A program made the translations under genes and the position numbers. This document shows positions 6,863 to 7,138 of a DNA stretch of 7,138 nucleotides, one piece after another. A model generated the notes under the pieces. It was not told the origin of the DNA. It saw nothing but the letters and a program-made list of their open reading frames with translations, and did no database searches. Each line of letters starts with the position of its first letter. Position 1 is the first letter of the stretch. Where the stretch lies: positions 1 to 7,138 of the forward strand of contig JAGCSE010000043.1 of NCBI GenBank assembly GCA_017964325.1. Direction: 5' to 3'. This stretch comes from Victivallales bacterium (GTDB lineage Bacteria > Verrucomicrobiota > Lentisphaeria > Oligosphaerales > Oligosphaeraceae).

Positions 6863-7138
6863 ATGCGCATCATACTCCAAGACTCTCCAGATTTCCAAGA
6901 ACAGCTGAAACCGCTGATCAAACGTTCCGCCTTCGATCCGCAAATCGACAAAAGCGTCGCACAGATTCTTGCCGACGTTAAAAACGACGGCGATGCCGCA
7001 CTTGTCGAATACGCCAAACGATTCGACCATGTCGATTTGACGCCCGAAACCTTCCGCGTCAGTCTAGACAATCTTCCAAAAATCGAGGACGAGACGCTGT
7101 CGGCCATCAAGACGGCGGCGCAACATGTCAGTGCGTTC
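6863..7138 (+). CDS. hisD: Histidinol dehydrogenase, N-terminal 92 residues (3' end outside window)
   Basis: HisD performs the last two steps of histidine synthesis in the cytoplasm, oxidising L-histidinol to L-histidine with two NAD and a zinc ion. The visible part matches the N-terminal region of the family: SVAQILADVKNDGDAALVEY (31-50) followed by AKRFDHVDL, corresponding to the conserved I..V...GD.AL.EY..(K/R)FD block, then a helix ending TAAQHVSAF where E. coli HisD has a similar amphipathic helix. Family members are about 430 residues, so some four fifths, including zinc ligands and catalytic residues, lie beyond the edge. The ATG at 6863 is the only ATG in this frame after a stop at 6827-6829. 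No Shine-Dalgarno is visible: the 13 bases before it read GCTATTTGAAAAA. No other his gene is in the window. Confidence 0.9.
   Translation, partial: MRIILQDSPDFQEQLKPLIKRSAFDPQIDKSVAQILADVKNDGDAALVEYAKRFDHVDLTPETFRVSLDNLPKIEDETLSAIKTAAQHVSAF

Overview
The window is a GC-rich (by eye about 55-60 %), densely coding stretch of bacterial chromosome with all genes on the + strand. In order they are the 3' part of an M18-family zinc aminopeptidase (2-1156), a Tat-exported Gfo/Idh/MocA oxidoreductase (1211-2515), a 1419-residue secreted multidomain protein (2555-6814), and the first 92 codons of histidinol dehydrogenase, hisD (6863 to the right edge). Intergenic gaps are only 54, 39 and 48 bp. I see no RNA genes, insertion sequences, CRISPR arrays or signs of recent transfer.

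The likely host is a member of the PVC superphylum, perhaps Lentisphaerota, Kiritimatiellota or Planctomycetota. This is inferred from gene content: Tat-exported Gfo/Idh/MocA oxidoreductases, DUF1080 (3-keto-disaccharide hydrolase family, Pfam PF06439) domains of the 'LFNGxDxTGW' type, and fusion of DUF1080 to HEAT repeats and F5/8 type C domains are all especially common there. No taxonomic marker is present, so this stays an inference.

The centre of interest is the pair at 1211-6814. The first gene encodes an exported NAD(P)-type sugar dehydrogenase. The second encodes a Sec-secreted protein with, in order, a signal peptide, about 670 residues of HEAT-like helical repeats, two tandem F5/8 type C (discoidin-like, carbohydrate-binding) domains, a Pro-rich linker and two tandem, divergent DUF1080 domains. 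In characterised systems, Gfo/Idh/MocA enzymes oxidise the C3 hydroxyl of a glycoside and DUF1080 enzymes cleave the resulting 3-keto-glycoside. The two genes therefore look like an exported, oxidation-dependent glycoside-cleaving module in which glycan binding, a protein scaffold and two possible catalytic domains sit on one chain. Both genes have nearly the same ribosome-binding context (AAGAGGTA) and are 39 bp apart with no terminator, so co-transcription is likely.

A perfect 8-bp GC-rich hairpin with a GAAA loop (6830-6849) separates this pair from hisD. It sits only 13 nt before the hisD start codon, which has no recognisable Shine-Dalgarno sequence. The flanking aminopeptidase and hisD look like housekeeping genes with no obvious link to the central pair.
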